Source: Bacteroides faecalis (GTDB lineage: Bacteria > Bacteroidota > Bacteroidia > Bacteroidales > Bacteroidaceae). From it: a DNA stretch of 64,000 nucleotides. Made by a program: the position numbers and the translations under genes. The stretch is from positions 186,001 through 250,000 of the forward strand of contig NZ_BHWB01000008.1 of assembly GCF_003865075.1 (NCBI RefSeq), read 5' to 3'. The notes beneath the pieces are model-generated. The model did no database searches. It saw only the letters and a program-made list of their open reading frames with translations, and was not told the DNA's origin. Of this stretch, positions 43,543 to 53,992 are shown in pieces (position 1 is the stretch's first letter; each line of letters starts with the position of its first letter).

Positions 43543-45042
43543 TCAGCTGAAGACATAAACAATAATCCCCGTAATAATGACATAAGCCAATGCGTATGGA
43601 ATAGCTGCTTTCAGTATTTCCCCTTCTTTGCCTTGTTGATTTCCGGCAGAGGTGGCAATGGCGATACTTTGCGGGGAAATAATTTTTCCTCCGGTAGCAC
43701 CTACGGTATTAGCGGCTGATAACCAATCCGGACTGACATGAATCTGTCCGGCAACACTCGCTTGTAGTTTACCAAAGAGAATATTGGAGGATGTATCACT
43801 ACCTGTGATAAATGTTCCCAAACATCCGATAACAGGGGCAAAGAGTGGATATAAACTTCCGGTGGCTGTTGCTAATGCCGTAGCAATAACTGCAATCATC
43901 CCTGATGTATCCATGATAGTTGAAAGTCCGACCAGGCAAATTACCGTAATGAAGGTTTTCTTCAATTGTTTCACTGTATTCCAAAGGACTATAAATAATT
44001 CTTTGACTTTTGCTCCCTGTATCAATCCTCCTATAAAAGTTCCAATAAATAGTAATACTCCTGCGTGAGTAAGCCAGGAGATAGTATAATTAACAGTAGA
44101 AGCATTGATCGGAAGACTGATTCTGGTAATCCAATTATTTTCTAATGTATGTCTTAATCCAGGGAGGAGGGGACTAGTCAGAATAATAAGGAATAGAATC
44201 AGTAAGTAAATACTCCATGCATTAAGAATATCTTTTGTTTTAAGTGTGCTCTTTCGTGCTTTTTCTTCTTTGGAAGCTGTTAGTTTACCGTAGAGAACGA
44301 TCACGATGATCGATAGTATGCTTCCAATAATGGCCGGAGATTCTGCACCCATATATTTGGCTGCCACATATTGTCCGAGTAAGGAAACACCTCCCACTAA
44401 TAGAGCTAGAAATATATTCTTTGGTAGTGATTTCACTTTAGGATCAGTAAGGAATAGTAATACTAGAGGGATAAGGAACATTAAGACAGAAAGTTGTAAC
44501 ACAACGTTCGTACTCAGTTGTAATACATCTAAATTCGTTTCTTTCGCCAATACAAGTACAGGCGTTCCAATGGCTCCGAAAGCGGTGGCAACACTGTTGG
44601 CAATCAAACTGACAGTAGCAGAGAAAATCGGTTTGAATCCTAAACTGATTAATATAGCTGCCGGAATAGCAACAGCAGTACCAAATCCGGCCATTGCTTC
44701 CAATAAACCGCCGAATCCCCAGGTTAATAACAACACCTGAATACTTTTATCCGTAGAAATCGACGAAAATTGTTGTTTGATGATTTCCATCTTCTGTGTT
44801 TTCAGCAAAACATTATAGCTGAAAATAGCCATTAAAATAATGATTAAGATAGGCGAAACAGCCTTCAATGCTCCATAGATAAATGAGAACAACAGATTGT
44901 CTACAGTGACAGAAAAACCAAAAAGAGCAATAAGGATAGTAACAATTAGAGAGATGATACTACTTTTATCACCAGACATTTTGAAGAATGCCATTAAAAC
45001 GATCAACAGCAGTACCGGAATCACAGCAAGGATTAGAGTCAT
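43543..45042 (-). CDS. L-lactate permease (LctP family)
   Basis: 499 residues from ATG 45042, with about 12-14 membrane spans. A start at 45105 would add 21 residues, but that stretch overlaps a terminator hairpin (45067-45100), and the family starts at the first span, here MTLILAVIPVLLL. Family motifs include TWGFGGLLEAMAGFGTAVAIPAAI (about 107-130 in part), GAIGTPVLVLAKET and GCLGTFITGSDTSSNILFG near the C-terminus. It imports L-lactate, D-lactate or glycolate with protons. It lies downstream of the DUF3868 gene behind a terminator. Confidence 0.92.
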   Translation of the reverse strand: MTLILAVIPVLLLIVLMAFFKMSGDKSSIISLIVTILIALFGFSVTVDNLLFSFIYGALKAVSPILIIILMAIFSYNVLLKTQKMEIIKQQFSSISTDKSIQVLLLTWGFGGLLEAMAGFGTAVAIPAAILISLGFKPIFSATVSLIANSVATAFGAIGTPVLVLAKETNLDVLQLSTNVVLQLSVLMFLIPLVLLFLTDPKVKSLPKNIFLALLVGGVSLLGQYVAAKYMGAESPAIIGSILSIIVIVLYGKLTASKEEKARKSTLKTKDILNAWSIYLLILFLIILTSPLLPGLRHTLENNWITRISLPINASTVNYTISWLTHAGVLLFIGTFIGGLIQGAKVKELFIVLWNTVKQLKKTFITVICLVGLSTIMDTSGMIAVIATALATATGSLYPLFAPVIGCLGTFITGSDTSSNILFGKLQASVAGQIHVSPDWLSAANTVGATGGKIISPQSIAIATSAGNQQGKEGEILKAAIPYALAYVIITGIIVYVFS

Positions 45043-45066
45043 AACTATCAGATTTAAAAAAGTGAA

Positions 45067-45100
45067 ACGTCCGTTTGTTAAAGGTATAACAAACGAACGT
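45067..45100 (-). terminator. terminator after the DUF3868 gene
   Basis: ACGTCCGTTTGTTA (45067-45080) and TAACAAACGAACGT (45087-45100) pair with one mismatch. On the minus strand TTTCACTTTTTT follows. It ends the DUF3575-DUF3868 unit. Confidence 0.75.
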
Positions 45101-45135
45101 CTCATTTGGTCTGCTGAATAGAATTTTTTTTCTAT

Positions 45136-46589
45136 TTATTTCATTTTCATGTTAAGGATTTGTTGTAATTGTTGCAAGTTTGCCTGAGCTGTTTCATTGC
45201 CCATCTTAGCTGCTTGTTCGAAAGCTGCTCTAGCACGTTGGATATCGCCATTCAGGAAATTATATACACCTGTATTGTTTAAGAATTCAGCAGTGGCATG
45301 ATCTGCTTTTTCCATAAATTTCACTGCTGTATTTAAATCCTTCATAGATAAAGCGACAGCTGCTGCATTCAGGTTGGCAACCGGATCGTTCGGATACATT
45401 CGAACGGCAATGTCGAATACATTTACGAAATCCTTGCTACCTTTCGGATAACTGTTTGCTACCTGATACATTTCATTCAGACTCAAGTATTTTGGATTCT
45501 CACGAATAATGATACGTCCCTGCTCTACATCGAAATTGATAACAGTATAGTCAATCTTGCAATTTACTTTACGTAATCCCGGATAGATTTCTTTCAACAT
45601 GGTACGATAAGGAACACCGCCACCTACGCGCATAATTTCTTGTTTGCGTTTCATGTCGTCGGTAGTATTCTTGATGATATTCAGGAAAGTTTCTTTGTCT
45701 TTCATCGAAGAAGCCTCAAGAGCTTTCACCAGACCATCCCAGTTTTCACCTCCGAATGTAACATTATAGACGTTAGCCGGGACCTTTTCATTCTTTACCA
45801 GATAATCCTTCAAAGCGACTGCGCGTTTCTTGGAAAGTTGTTCATTAAATGTCAAAGGACCTTCGGGAGAAGCAAAACCTTCAATACTGATTCCGGTTAC
45901 CGTCAAGTTTTTATCATTCTGAATCTTGTCGAACATAGAATGAATATTCACTAATTCAGAATGATTATTCATGAAATCAGTCAAAATGACGTATTTATTA
46001 ACGGGGAAATCCAGATGAGCTTCGTATTGTTCGCTACGGGTTTTTACCACTTCCACTGTTGGTTGGATATAAGCAATCAACGGCGACATGGCACTCAGTC
46101 GTTTGGCTTCGGTAGAAACATCGTTTGTAATCAGTTCCTGAGCAGTCATTTCCTGGTAGTTACCGCATCCGCATAATGTCTCTACGAGTTGTAAAGAAGC
46201 ATTTGCCATCCATGGTTGGTAAGGAATAACCTGTGTGTAGTTTAAAGTTTCCCGTTTGTTATAAGGGACGATGATAGCCGTTGGCTCTTGTTTACTCATG
46301 GCTAATCCACGAATATATGCTTTTTCACGTCTTTTTCCGTTTATAATAATTTCTTGTAAAGGAACATTGTGTTGTCCGTCTGTCAATAGAGGGACAAGAC
46401 TTAAGCTTCTTGCGGAACCGACTGTTAGATTTTTCATATCCATTGTCATTCCTACATATAAAGATTCTCCCTGTTGCCATAAAGTCACATCCGAGAGTGT
46501 GAGTGCATCATTCATGAATTTTGTGCATGAGCCGGTGCTATGACCGCTGCAAGGGCTATAATTAGATAAATAAGTTTCTTTTTCATCAT
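45136..46589 (-). pseudogene. DUF3868/OmpA/TPR protein with signal peptide out of frame
   Basis: The main frame (46515 to 45136, 459 residues) has no signal peptide and begins MNDALTLSDVTL. Directly upstream a second frame from 46589 encodes a good signal peptide, MMKKKLIYLIIALAAVIAPA, cleaved at AHAQ, which ends in a stop after four more codons. One extra A at the A4 run (T4 at 46519-46522 on the plus strand) would join them as AHAQKFMNDAL. The mature protein has an N-terminal DUF3868 region, an OmpA-type domain (about 170-270, SIEGFASPEGPLTFNEQLSK) and C-terminal TPR-like helices. Relatives sit in fimbrial or surface-assembly clusters beside DUF3575 proteins, as here. No fimbrillin genes are present. 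Confidence 0.8.
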
Positions 46590-46610
46590 TGTAAGTATTA
46601 TAAGTTTTGA

Positions 46611-47198
46611 TTATTTGATGACGTAAATAAAGCTTAAACCGATTTTGGTCGGACCAAAATAGTTGCGGGTATTATGTCCTAGCTTTTCACCTCCGTCACC
46701 GCGGGCATATTTATCATACTTTACGCGGGCATATCCAACTCCGATGGTTGCTTCCATACTCCAACGTTTACTGATAATCCATTGGTATCCATAAGAAATA
46801 CCGGCTCCGTACAAGTTACCGTCATAACGGTCATGCCCCATTCCGAAAATATTCAGATTGCTGACATCCATATCAGCATAGTGACCATGCAGACCAAAGA
46901 AACTACCGTTGAAACGTTCACAAAGCCAATAACGCAATTCCGGTTGGACAAGCCAGTGTTTGATTTGTCGGTCGTTTCCAAATTTCCATGGATTATAGTT
47001 ACCCGATACATCAAGAGTCAGTTTTTTGGAGAGTGCGATTTCAATTCCCAGGTTGGGAGTGGAAGTCGCCCAATACAAAGCGTTTGTCTTAATGGCAAAT
47101 TTGGGTAAATAGGTTTCATTACGTTGTACTTGTGCATGAATGCTTGTACCGAAAGCGAGCAGGAAACCAACTGCTAGTAAAAGTTTAATTGTTCTCAT
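46611..47198 (-). CDS. DUF3575 outer-membrane-type protein
   Basis: 195 residues from ATG 47198, chosen because MRTIKLLLAVGFLLAFGTSIHA is a signal peptide. An earlier ATG would place 44 unrelated residues before it. The mature part resembles DUF3575: FAIKTNALYWATSTPNLGIEI, then NPWKFGNDRQIKHWLVQPELRYW and FFGLHGHYADMDV, with alternating strands ending in an aromatic C-terminal segment as in small outer-membrane barrels. It lies 21 bp before the start of the DUF3868 gene, and the two are usually paired in Bacteroides. A -7 element TATATTTG lies at 47366-47373 on the minus strand. Confidence 0.85.
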   Translation of the reverse strand: MRTIKLLLAVGFLLAFGTSIHAQVQRNETYLPKFAIKTNALYWATSTPNLGIEIALSKKLTLDVSGNYNPWKFGNDRQIKHWLVQPELRYWLCERFNGSFFGLHGHYADMDVSNLNIFGMGHDRYDGNLYGAGISYGYQWIISKRWSMEATIGVGYARVKYDKYARGDGGEKLGHNTRNYFGPTKIGLSFIYVIK

Positions 47199-47381
47199 TT
47201 TCGTTAGGATCTTGGTGTTATTAAAATGATAAGCGATAAACACCTGACCAAGGGACTTTGTTGAGACAACCGGCAAAAAAATATTCAGGAATAAACGAGG
47301 AAAGATGTTTAAGGGCATAAATGCTAACAAAATATAATGGAGAAACGTTTATTATAGTAAAACATCAAATATACACAGTCT

Positions 47382-48926
47382 ATGAAAGAGCTAATCAAAA
47401 ACCTGGAAGAATTAAACAGGAAAGCTGAAAAAGGGGGCGGAGATGCCCGTATTGAGAAACAACATTCGGTGGGTAAACTGACAGCCCGTGAACGTATCGA
47501 TTTACTTTTAGAAAAGGGGTCATTTATTGAGTTGGATAAATTGGTGACTCATCGTTGCACCGATTTTGGTATGGAAAAACAGAAATTTGCAGGAGACGGC
47601 GTAGTCACCGGTTACGGTATGATTGGAAAACGTTTAGTTTATGTTTTTGCACAGGATTTTACCGTATTTGGAGGAGCTCTTTCGGAAACACATGCCAAAA
47701 AGATATGTAAAGTGATGGACATGGCTATGCAGATGGGAGCGCCTATCATCGGATTAAATGATTCAGGAGGTGCCCGTATCCAGGAAGGAGTACGTTCTTT
47801 GGCAGGATATGCTGAAATATTCCTTCGTAATTCGATGGCTTCGGGGGTTATTCCACAAATCAGTGCGATAATGGGACCTTGTGCCGGAGGTGCGGTTTAC
47901 TCACCTGCATTGACCGATTTTATTCTGATGGTAAAAAATTCCGGTTATATGTTTATTACCGGTCCCGATGTCGTGAAAAGTGTGACACAGGAAGAAGTAA
48001 GCAAGGATGATCTGGGAGGAGTGGGTGTTCACATGACAAAATCGGGTGTTGCCCATCTTTCGGCAGAAAATGATATTGAGTGTATTAATTATATCAGGGA
48101 ATTGATATCCTATCTTCCGGGAAATAATATGGAAGAACCACCTTTCGTAGCTACCAGCGATTCACCTACACGCCTGACACCGGAACTCTCTAACTTGATT
48201 CCTACCAATCCGAATCAACCTTATAATATAAAGGAAATGATAGAATCCGTAGCAGATGATAATAGCTTCTTTGAACTTCAATCGGAGTTTGCACCGAATA
48301 TTGTTACCGGTTACATTCGCCTGAATGGAAAGACGGTGGGAGTTGTAGCTAATCAGCCATTGGTATTGGCAGGAACATTGGATATTAATGCTTCTATCAA
48401 AGCTGCCCGTTTTGTCCGTTTCTGCGATGCATTCAATATACCATTACTGACATTGGTCGATGTGCCGGGATTCCTTCCGGGAGTGGATCAGGAATACGGT
48501 GGCATTATTCGTAATGGCGCCAAATTGCTTTATGCTTATTGTGAAGCTACGGTTCCAAAAGTAACCGTTATCACACGTAAGGCGTATGGAGGTGCTTATG
48601 ATGTGATGAGTTCTAAACATATTCGTGGGGATGTGAATCTGGCTTTTCCAACAGCAGAGATAGCCGTAATGGGACCGGATGGCGCCGTAAATATCTTATT
48701 CCGCAAAGAAATAGATAAAGCCCAGTCACCCGAAACAAAACGGAAAGAGCTTCAGGAAGATTATCGCGAGAAGTTTGCTAATCCATATCGGGCAGCAGAG
48801 TTAGGTTATGTGGATGAAGTGATTGATCCGGCAGTTACCCGTTTGCGATTGATCCGCAGTTTCGAGATGCTTGCCAATAAGCGTCAGTCCAATCCGCCTA
48901 AAAAACATTCGAATATTCCACTTTAA
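47382..48926 (+). CDS. acyl-CoA carboxylase carboxyltransferase subunit (MmdA/PccB type)
   Basis: 514 residues, the usual length of propionyl-/methylmalonyl-CoA carboxyltransferases. The two crotonase-like halves are clear: [18 protein letters not shown] and [18 protein letters not shown] (about 127-144) with [16 protein letters not shown] in the first, and [22 protein letters not shown] (about 365-386 in part) with [13 protein letters not shown] in the second. It moves CO2 between biotin and propionyl-CoA (or decarboxylates methylmalonyl-CoA). Biotin carboxylase and biotin carrier genes follow directly (19 bp and 18 bp gaps), making one operon. In Bacteroides this system serves propionate formation. 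Confidence 0.94.
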   Translation: MKELIKNLEELNRKAEKGGGDARIEKQHSVGKLTARERIDLLLEKGSFIELDKLVTHRCTDFGMEKQKFAGDGVVTGYGMIGKRLVYVFAQDFTVFGGALSETHAKKICKVMDMAMQMGAPIIGLNDSGGARIQEGVRSLAGYAEIFLRNSMASGVIPQISAIMGPCAGGAVYSPALTDFILMVKNSGYMFITGPDVVKSVTQEEVSKDDLGGVGVHMTKSGVAHLSAENDIECINYIRELISYLPGNNMEEPPFVATSDSPTRLTPELSNLIPTNPNQPYNIKEMIESVADDNSFFELQSEFAPNIVTGYIRLNGKTVGVVANQPLVLAGTLDINASIKAARFVRFCDAFNIPLLTLVDVPGFLPGVDQEYGGIIRNGAKLLYAYCEATVPKVTVITRKAYGGAYDVMSSKHIRGDVNLAFPTAEIAVMGPDGAVNILFRKEIDKAQSPETKRKELQEDYREKFANPYRAAELGYVDEVIDPAVTRLRLIRSFEMLANKRQSNPPKKHSNIPL

Positions 48927-48945
48927 GAGATGAAAGGAGAAAATT

Positions 48946-50457
48946 ATGATTAAGAAAATATTAGTTGCTAACCGGGGTGAAATAGCTTTACGTATCTTTC
49001 GTACGTGTAGAGTGATGAATATTTCAACAGTAGCTGTTTATACTCATGTAGATCGTAGTGCTTTGCATGTTCGATATGCGGAGGAAGCTTATTGTATTTC
49101 CGATTCGTTGGAGGATACTTCTTATCTGAAACCGGAATTGATATTGGCTATTGCAAAAAAGACAGGTGCGGCTATTCATCCAGGATATGGTTTCTTGTCG
49201 GAGAATGCAGACTTCGCCCGTCGTTGTGAAGAAGAAGGAGTAATCTTTATCGGTCCGAGTGCCGACATCATTTCGAAGATGGGAATTAAGACTGAGGCAC
49301 GTAAAATTATGCGTGAAGCCGGATTGCCGATTGTTCCCGGAACTGAGGCTCCTGTACAAGGTATAGAAGAAGTAAAGAGGGTTGCCAAAGAAGTTGGTTA
49401 TCCTATCATGTTGAAAGCTCTTGCCGGTGGTGGAGGAAAAGGGATGAGGCTGGTTCGTTCGGAGGAAGAGGTAGATACAGCCCTTCGTCTTTCGCAATCC
49501 GAGGCGGGGACGTCTTTTGGAAATGATGCAGTCTACATCGAAAAATATATCGAAAATCCACATCATATCGAAGTGCAGATAATGGGAGATAAATATGGTA
49601 ATGTGGTTCATCTTTACGAACGTGAATGTTCCATTCAGCGTCGCAACCAGAAAGTGATCGAAGAATCGCCATCTCCTTTTGTGAAAGAAGAAACGCGGAA
49701 AAATATGTTGAAAGTAGCAGTAGAAGCTTGCAAGAAAATAGGTTATTACAGCGCCGGAACATTGGAGTTTATGATGGATAAGGATCAGAATTTCTACTTC
49801 CTTGAAATGAATACCCGGTTGCAAGTGGAACATTTGGTGACAGAAGAATGTACGGGAGTAGATCTGGTACGCGATATGATAACAGTTGCAGCAGGTAATC
49901 CGTTACCTTATAAACAGGATGATATTAAATTTAGTGGAGCTGCCATCGAATGTCGTATTTATGCAGAAGATCCGGAGAACAACTTTATGCCTTCGCCCGG
50001 AGTGATAACAGTTCGTGAGGCTCCCGAAGGCCGTAATCTTCGTTTGGATAGTGCTGCTTATGCCGGTTTTGAAGTATCTCTGCATTATGACCCGATGATT
50101 GCCAAACTTTGTTGTTGGGGACGTACCCGTGCTTCAGCTATCTCTAACATGGCTCGTGCTTTGCGGGAATACAAAATTCTGGGAATAAAGACTACCATTC
50201 CTTTCCATCAACGGGTTCTGAAGAATGCCGCATTTCTGGAAGGAAAGTATGATACCACTTTTATTGATACCCGTTTTGATAAAGAAGACTTGAAACGGCG
50301 ACAGAATACTGACCCTACGGTGGCTGTAATTGCTGCTGCGGTGAGACATTATGAAAGAGAGAAAGAAGCTGCTTCCCGGGCAACAACTCTTCCGGTGGTG
50401 GGCGAATCTCTCTGGAAGTATTATGGTAAGTTACAGATGACTGCCAACAATTATTAA
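48946..50457 (+). CDS. biotin carboxylase subunit (AccC-like)
   Basis: 503 residues, about 50 longer than E. coli AccC. The N-terminal fold begins KKILVANRGEIALRIFRT. The ATP-grasp has the glycine loop LKALAGGGGKGMRLV (about 158-172), HIEVQIMGDKYGNVVHL and the catalytic NTRLQVEH (about 286-293). The biotin-carboxylation domain follows, then a C-terminal extension with a charged helix (KEDLKRRQN). It charges the biotin of the carrier protein with bicarbonate using ATP, so the complex runs as a carboxylase or is coupled to the transferase before it. Confidence 0.94.
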   Translation: MIKKILVANRGEIALRIFRTCRVMNISTVAVYTHVDRSALHVRYAEEAYCISDSLEDTSYLKPELILAIAKKTGAAIHPGYGFLSENADFARRCEEEGVIFIGPSADIISKMGIKTEARKIMREAGLPIVPGTEAPVQGIEEVKRVAKEVGYPIMLKALAGGGGKGMRLVRSEEEVDTALRLSQSEAGTSFGNDAVYIEKYIENPHHIEVQIMGDKYGNVVHLYERECSIQRRNQKVIEESPSPFVKEETRKNMLKVAVEACKKIGYYSAGTLEFMMDKDQNFYFLEMNTRLQVEHLVTEECTGVDLVRDMITVAAGNPLPYKQDDIKFSGAAIECRIYAEDPENNFMPSPGVITVREAPEGRNLRLDSAAYAGFEVSLHYDPMIAKLCCWGRTRASAISNMARALREYKILGIKTTIPFHQRVLKNAAFLEGKYDTTFIDTRFDKEDLKRRQNTDPTVAVIAAAVRHYEREKEAASRATTLPVVGESLWKYYGKLQMTANNY

Positions 50458-50475
50458 ATAGAGTAATAAAACAAT

Positions 50476-51006
50476 ATGAATATGGGTACAATATTAGCTA
50501 CATATTATGCCAAACTTCTGGATATGCCCGATACAGAATACAAGGTAGAAATTCTGGAAGATGGACCGATCAAGAAAATAGCGGTCAATGGCAAGGTTTA
50601 TGAGGTGGATTATAATGTGGGAGGTGACTCCATTCATTCAATTATCATCGATCATCATTCTCATGGAGTACAGATTTCTCCTTCTTCCAATAATTCATAT
50701 ACAATCATGAATAAGGGAGAACTTTACCAAATCGAGTTACAGGGAGAAATGGAGAAAATACACAACGCACGTGCTGCTACTGAAGCTGTGGGGCGTCAGG
50801 TAGTGCAAGCACCAATGCCTGGAGTCATCCTGAAGACATACGTTAAGAAAGGAGATGACGTGAAACGCGGGGATCCGCTTTGTGTATTAGTCGCCATGAA
50901 AATGGAAAACGAGATTCGTTCCACGACAGACGGAACGGTAAAAGAGGTATTTGTAGAAAATAATATGAAGGTAGGGTTGAATGACCGTATCATGGTGATT
51001 GAATAA
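50476..51006 (+). CDS. biotin carboxyl carrier protein subunit
   Basis: 176 residues. The last 75 residues are the biotinyl domain with the AMKM motif (Lys142 is the biotin site) and the flanking PMPGVI and GTVKEVFV. The first 100 residues form a linker and docking region ([19 protein letters not shown]) typical of carriers in acyl-CoA carboxylases with separate subunits. A second ATG at 50482 is possible. It is the third gene of the carboxylase operon and ends before the terminator at 51052. Confidence 0.93.
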   Translation: MNMGTILATYYAKLLDMPDTEYKVEILEDGPIKKIAVNGKVYEVDYNVGGDSIHSIIIDHHSHGVQISPSSNNSYTIMNKGELYQIELQGEMEKIHNARAATEAVGRQVVQAPMPGVILKTYVKKGDDVKRGDPLCVLVAMKMENEIRSTTDGTVKEVFVENNMKVGLNDRIMVIE

Positions 51007-51051
51007 CTTTTTTAGATGATTAGTTTTTTAAGATTAGTTTTCAATAGGAAT

Positions 51052-51091
51052 TTCCGTATGGACAACCGAAGTATATTCGGCCCATACGGAA
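51052..51091 (+). terminator. terminator of the carboxylase operon
   Basis: TTCCGTATGG (51052-51061) pairs with CCATACGGAA, with an inner CCGAA/TTCGG stem. Confidence 0.7.
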
Positions 51092-51142
51092 CTGTTTAAA
51101 AATAAAATGTCTTGTAATATCTTTATTATTAAAACTTTTTTC

Positions 51143-51150
51143 TACATTTG
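51143..51150 (+). promoter_or_regulatory. promoter -7 element for the hybrid kinase gene
   Basis: TACATTTG matches the -7 consensus, with TTTA 17 bp upstream. The start codon lies 31 bp downstream. Confidence 0.55.
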
Positions 51151-51181
51151 ACAGTTAAGTATATAAATATCTCAGTACCTT

Positions 51182-53536
51182 ATGGATAGTGAACAAACAA
51201 AAACAACACTCGAAGAGCAACTAGAGGCACTTAGAGAGGAGAATGCGCAATTGAAAAAACAACTCTCTTTTTTTAAAGAGCATGTCCCTTTTGATTTTAG
51301 AGAGAAATATGCAGTTAAGATATTAGATTCACTACCCGATATGCTGACTGTTTTCAGACATGATGAAGTTGGCGTGGAAGTGGTGTCGAATGAAGAAACC
51401 AATCATGTAGGCGTATCAAATAAGGATTTTGAAGGAATGCGAATGTGTGATATGGTTCCGCCGGAAGCATATCAAAATATACATTCCAATATGCAAAAAG
51501 TGATTTCTACTGGAACGGTTTCAACAGCACATCATGAATTAGACATTAATGGCGAACATCATTATTATGAAAATCGTATTTTTCCTTTGGATGAGGAATA
51601 CGTATTGATTATGTGCCGGGATATTACTAATCGAATTGCTACTCAACGTCAACTGGAAGTTTTTAAAAGCGTACTTGATAAGGTTAGTGACAGCATTCTT
51701 GCCGTCTCAGCGGATGGCACATTAGTCTATGCTAATAAACAATTCATTGAAGAATATGGTGTAACCCAACAACTTGGTGTACAAAAGATATATGATTTAC
51801 CTGTTTCTATGAAAACACCTGAAGTTTGGCAAGCACGTCTTCAGCAAATACGAGATAATGGTGGTAGTTTCTCTTATCGTGCTGATTACACACGAAAGGG
51901 ATATGATAAAAAAGGGGTTCACCAAGTTTCCACATTTCTGACTAATGAAGATAATAAAGAACTAATCTGGTTCTTTACCCAAGATATTACCGATGTTATC
52001 AAAAAACAAGATGAACTTAGGGAACTCAATGCTTTACTTGAGGGTATTTTAAATAATGTCCCTGTTTACCTGTTTGTGAAAGACCCGGAAGACGAATTCA
52101 GGTATTTATATTGGAATAGAGCATTTACCGAGCATTCAGGAATACCGGCGTCTAAAGCTATCGGACATACGGATACTGAAGTTTTTCCTGAAAATGAGGA
52201 TGCCGAAAAATTTCATAAGGATGATTTGGAGGTACTTCGTACCCATGAGCCTCTCGAAATGCAGGAAACCTATATTTCGGCTAAAGGAGAAGCACGCATT
52301 GTGCAAACATTGAAAACACTGGTTCCTATGGAAGGACGTAAACCACTGTTAATTGGCATTTCCTGGGATATAACTAGCCTGAAAAATATAGAACAAGAAT
52401 TGATAACTGCAAGACTTAAAGCAGAGCAGTCTGATAGATTGAAAACAGCTTTTCTTGCGAATATGAGCCATGAGATACGTACTCCTTTGAATGCCATTGT
52501 TGGCTTTTCCAAACTGCTGCCTTTAGCAGAAAGTCCGGAGGAAGAAGAAACTTACTCAGACATCATTAATCAGAACTCTGACATACTTCTGCAATTGATT
52601 AATGATATTCTTGATTTATCCAAGATAGAAGCAGGGACATTAGAATATATCAAGTGTCCAATGAATCTTGGAGAATTATGTCGTACCATTTATGAAGTTC
52701 ATAAAGGCCGTGTGAGGGAAGGAGTAACTTTATTCTTAGATAATCAGGAGGCAGACCTGATGATTGAAGAGGATCATAATCGTATAATGCAGGTCATAAC
52801 CAATTTTATTACCAATGCATGTAAGTTCACTCATTCGGGTGAGATTCGTTACGGTTTTGAAGTACGCGAGGATCACATCTACTTTTATGTGAAGGATACC
52901 GGTATTGGAGTAGCACAGGATAAGATCAACCAAATTTTTGATCGCTTTGTTAAATTGAACTCTTTTGCCCAAGGTACAGGATTGGGACTTGCCATCTGCC
53001 GAATGATTATAGAAAAGATAGGTGGTGAGATCGGAGCTATTTCCGACATAGGTAAAGGTTCTACTTTCTATTTTACTATACCTTATAAAGATAAAGATCG
53101 TGAACGGATCAAAGTCTTTGAAGTTGCAGAAGAAAAGCAAGAAGATAGTTTTGTTAAAAGACCACAACTGATCAAGAAAATTTTGATTGCTGAGGATGTA
53201 GAAAGTAATTTCATCTTAGTAAAGAACCTGATAGGGAAGGATTATACATTGTTATGGGCTAAGGATGGAGTGGAGGCTGTAGAAATGTATAAGGAATATC
53301 AACCCGATTTGATTTTGATAGATATCAAGATGCCTTGTATGAATGGGTTAGATGCTACGCATATTATTCGGTCCTATTCAAAGGATATTCCCATTATTGC
53401 ACTGACAGCTTATGCTTTTGAAACGGATAAGGAAAAGGCGTTAGAAGCTGGCTGTAATGATTTTGTGACTAAGCCTATTTCAAAAGAAGTTCTGGTAAGA
53501 GTCCTGAGGAAATATTCCGTTTTTTCCGTTAAATAG
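51182..53536 (+). CDS. cytoplasmic PAS-containing hybrid histidine kinase
   Basis: 784 residues with no membrane span. An N-terminal coiled coil (about 5-35) leads into three PAS-like regions (about 42-150, 155-275, 280-400). The kinase core has His430 in ANMSHEIRTPLNAIVGF, the N box ITNFITNACKFTHSG, the G1 box DTGIGVAQDKI and the G2 box GTGLGLAICRM. A receiver domain follows (about 660-784) with Asp in LILIDIKMPCM and Lys in FVTKPIS. It probably senses a cytoplasmic redox or small-molecule signal through PAS. The output partner is unknown. The AraC-type gene 456 bp downstream is a candidate by position only. Confidence 0.92.
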   Translation: MDSEQTKTTLEEQLEALREENAQLKKQLSFFKEHVPFDFREKYAVKILDSLPDMLTVFRHDEVGVEVVSNEETNHVGVSNKDFEGMRMCDMVPPEAYQNIHSNMQKVISTGTVSTAHHELDINGEHHYYENRIFPLDEEYVLIMCRDITNRIATQRQLEVFKSVLDKVSDSILAVSADGTLVYANKQFIEEYGVTQQLGVQKIYDLPVSMKTPEVWQARLQQIRDNGGSFSYRADYTRKGYDKKGVHQVSTFLTNEDNKELIWFFTQDITDVIKKQDELRELNALLEGILNNVPVYLFVKDPEDEFRYLYWNRAFTEHSGIPASKAIGHTDTEVFPENEDAEKFHKDDLEVLRTHEPLEMQETYISAKGEARIVQTLKTLVPMEGRKPLLIGISWDITSLKNIEQELITARLKAEQSDRLKTAFLANMSHEIRTPLNAIVGFSKLLPLAESPEEEETYSDIINQNSDILLQLINDILDLSKIEAGTLEYIKCPMNLGELCRTIYEVHKGRVREGVTLFLDNQEADLMIEEDHNRIMQVITNFITNACKFTHSGEIRYGFEVREDHIYFYVKDTGIGVAQDKINQIFDRFVKLNSFAQGTGLGLAICRMIIEKIGGEIGAISDIGKGSTFYFTIPYKDKDRERIKVFEVAEEKQEDSFVKRPQLIKKILIAEDVESNFILVKNLIGKDYTLLWAKDGVEAVEMYKEYQPDLILIDIKMPCMNGLDATHIIRSYSKDIPIIALTAYAFETDKEKALEAGCNDFVTKPISKEVLVRVLRKYSVFSVK

Positions 53537-53992
53537 CATGATTATATGTCTGTATAGATACTTGTAAGTATGAAGAAATGAAAAAGTATAGCGTAGTTTG
53601 TAATTACATATATAAAACAAAAGAAGTTTGAGCGGTCTTATTAAAAGACTATTTATTTATTTTTATAGGAATACTCACTTTATTTTAAAGTGTCTGTTTT
53701 AGGGTGGAATGAACGATTCGTTAGGTTTAAACCGAGGAGTCGTTCTTCTTATATAAAATGATATTTCTTTTTTAATCATAAATGGATGAATTCTCCCACC
53801 TCATGTAAATCAAAAGAGTGTTGAAAGTTATTCAACACTTTACTTTGTTTTTGTCCTTAATAAATTCCTAAAAAATGTCTTTTGTCCTGAAACTTAAAAA
53901 ATATTATCAGATATTAAAGAATTTCTAATATATTTTCTTTCATTATTAAATAAATCAATAAGTTTGTTGCACAATCAAGCAAAAAATACAGT
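53537..53992. other. intergenic region before the AraC-type gene
   Basis: About 455 bp. Two hairpins: GAACGA/TCGTTC with an inner GGTTTAAACC at 53711-53745, and AGTGTTGAA/TTCAACACT at 53817-53839, the first probably ending the hybrid kinase transcript. A direct repeat TTTTGTCCT (53849-53857 and 53880-53888) with a spacing of 31 bp may be a regulator site. No clear promoter pair was found. Confidence 0.5.
53711..53745 (+). terminator. probable terminator after the hybrid kinase gene
   Basis: GAACGATTC and GAGTCGTTC (one mismatch) with an inner GGTTTAAACC palindrome, followed by TTCTT. It is 175 bp past the kinase stop. Confidence 0.5.

Noticed and set aside
49024..49833. A 269-codon open frame opposite the biotin carboxylase gene
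   Set aside because: It lies wholly within a highly conserved gene and has an implausible Phe/His/Cys-rich composition.
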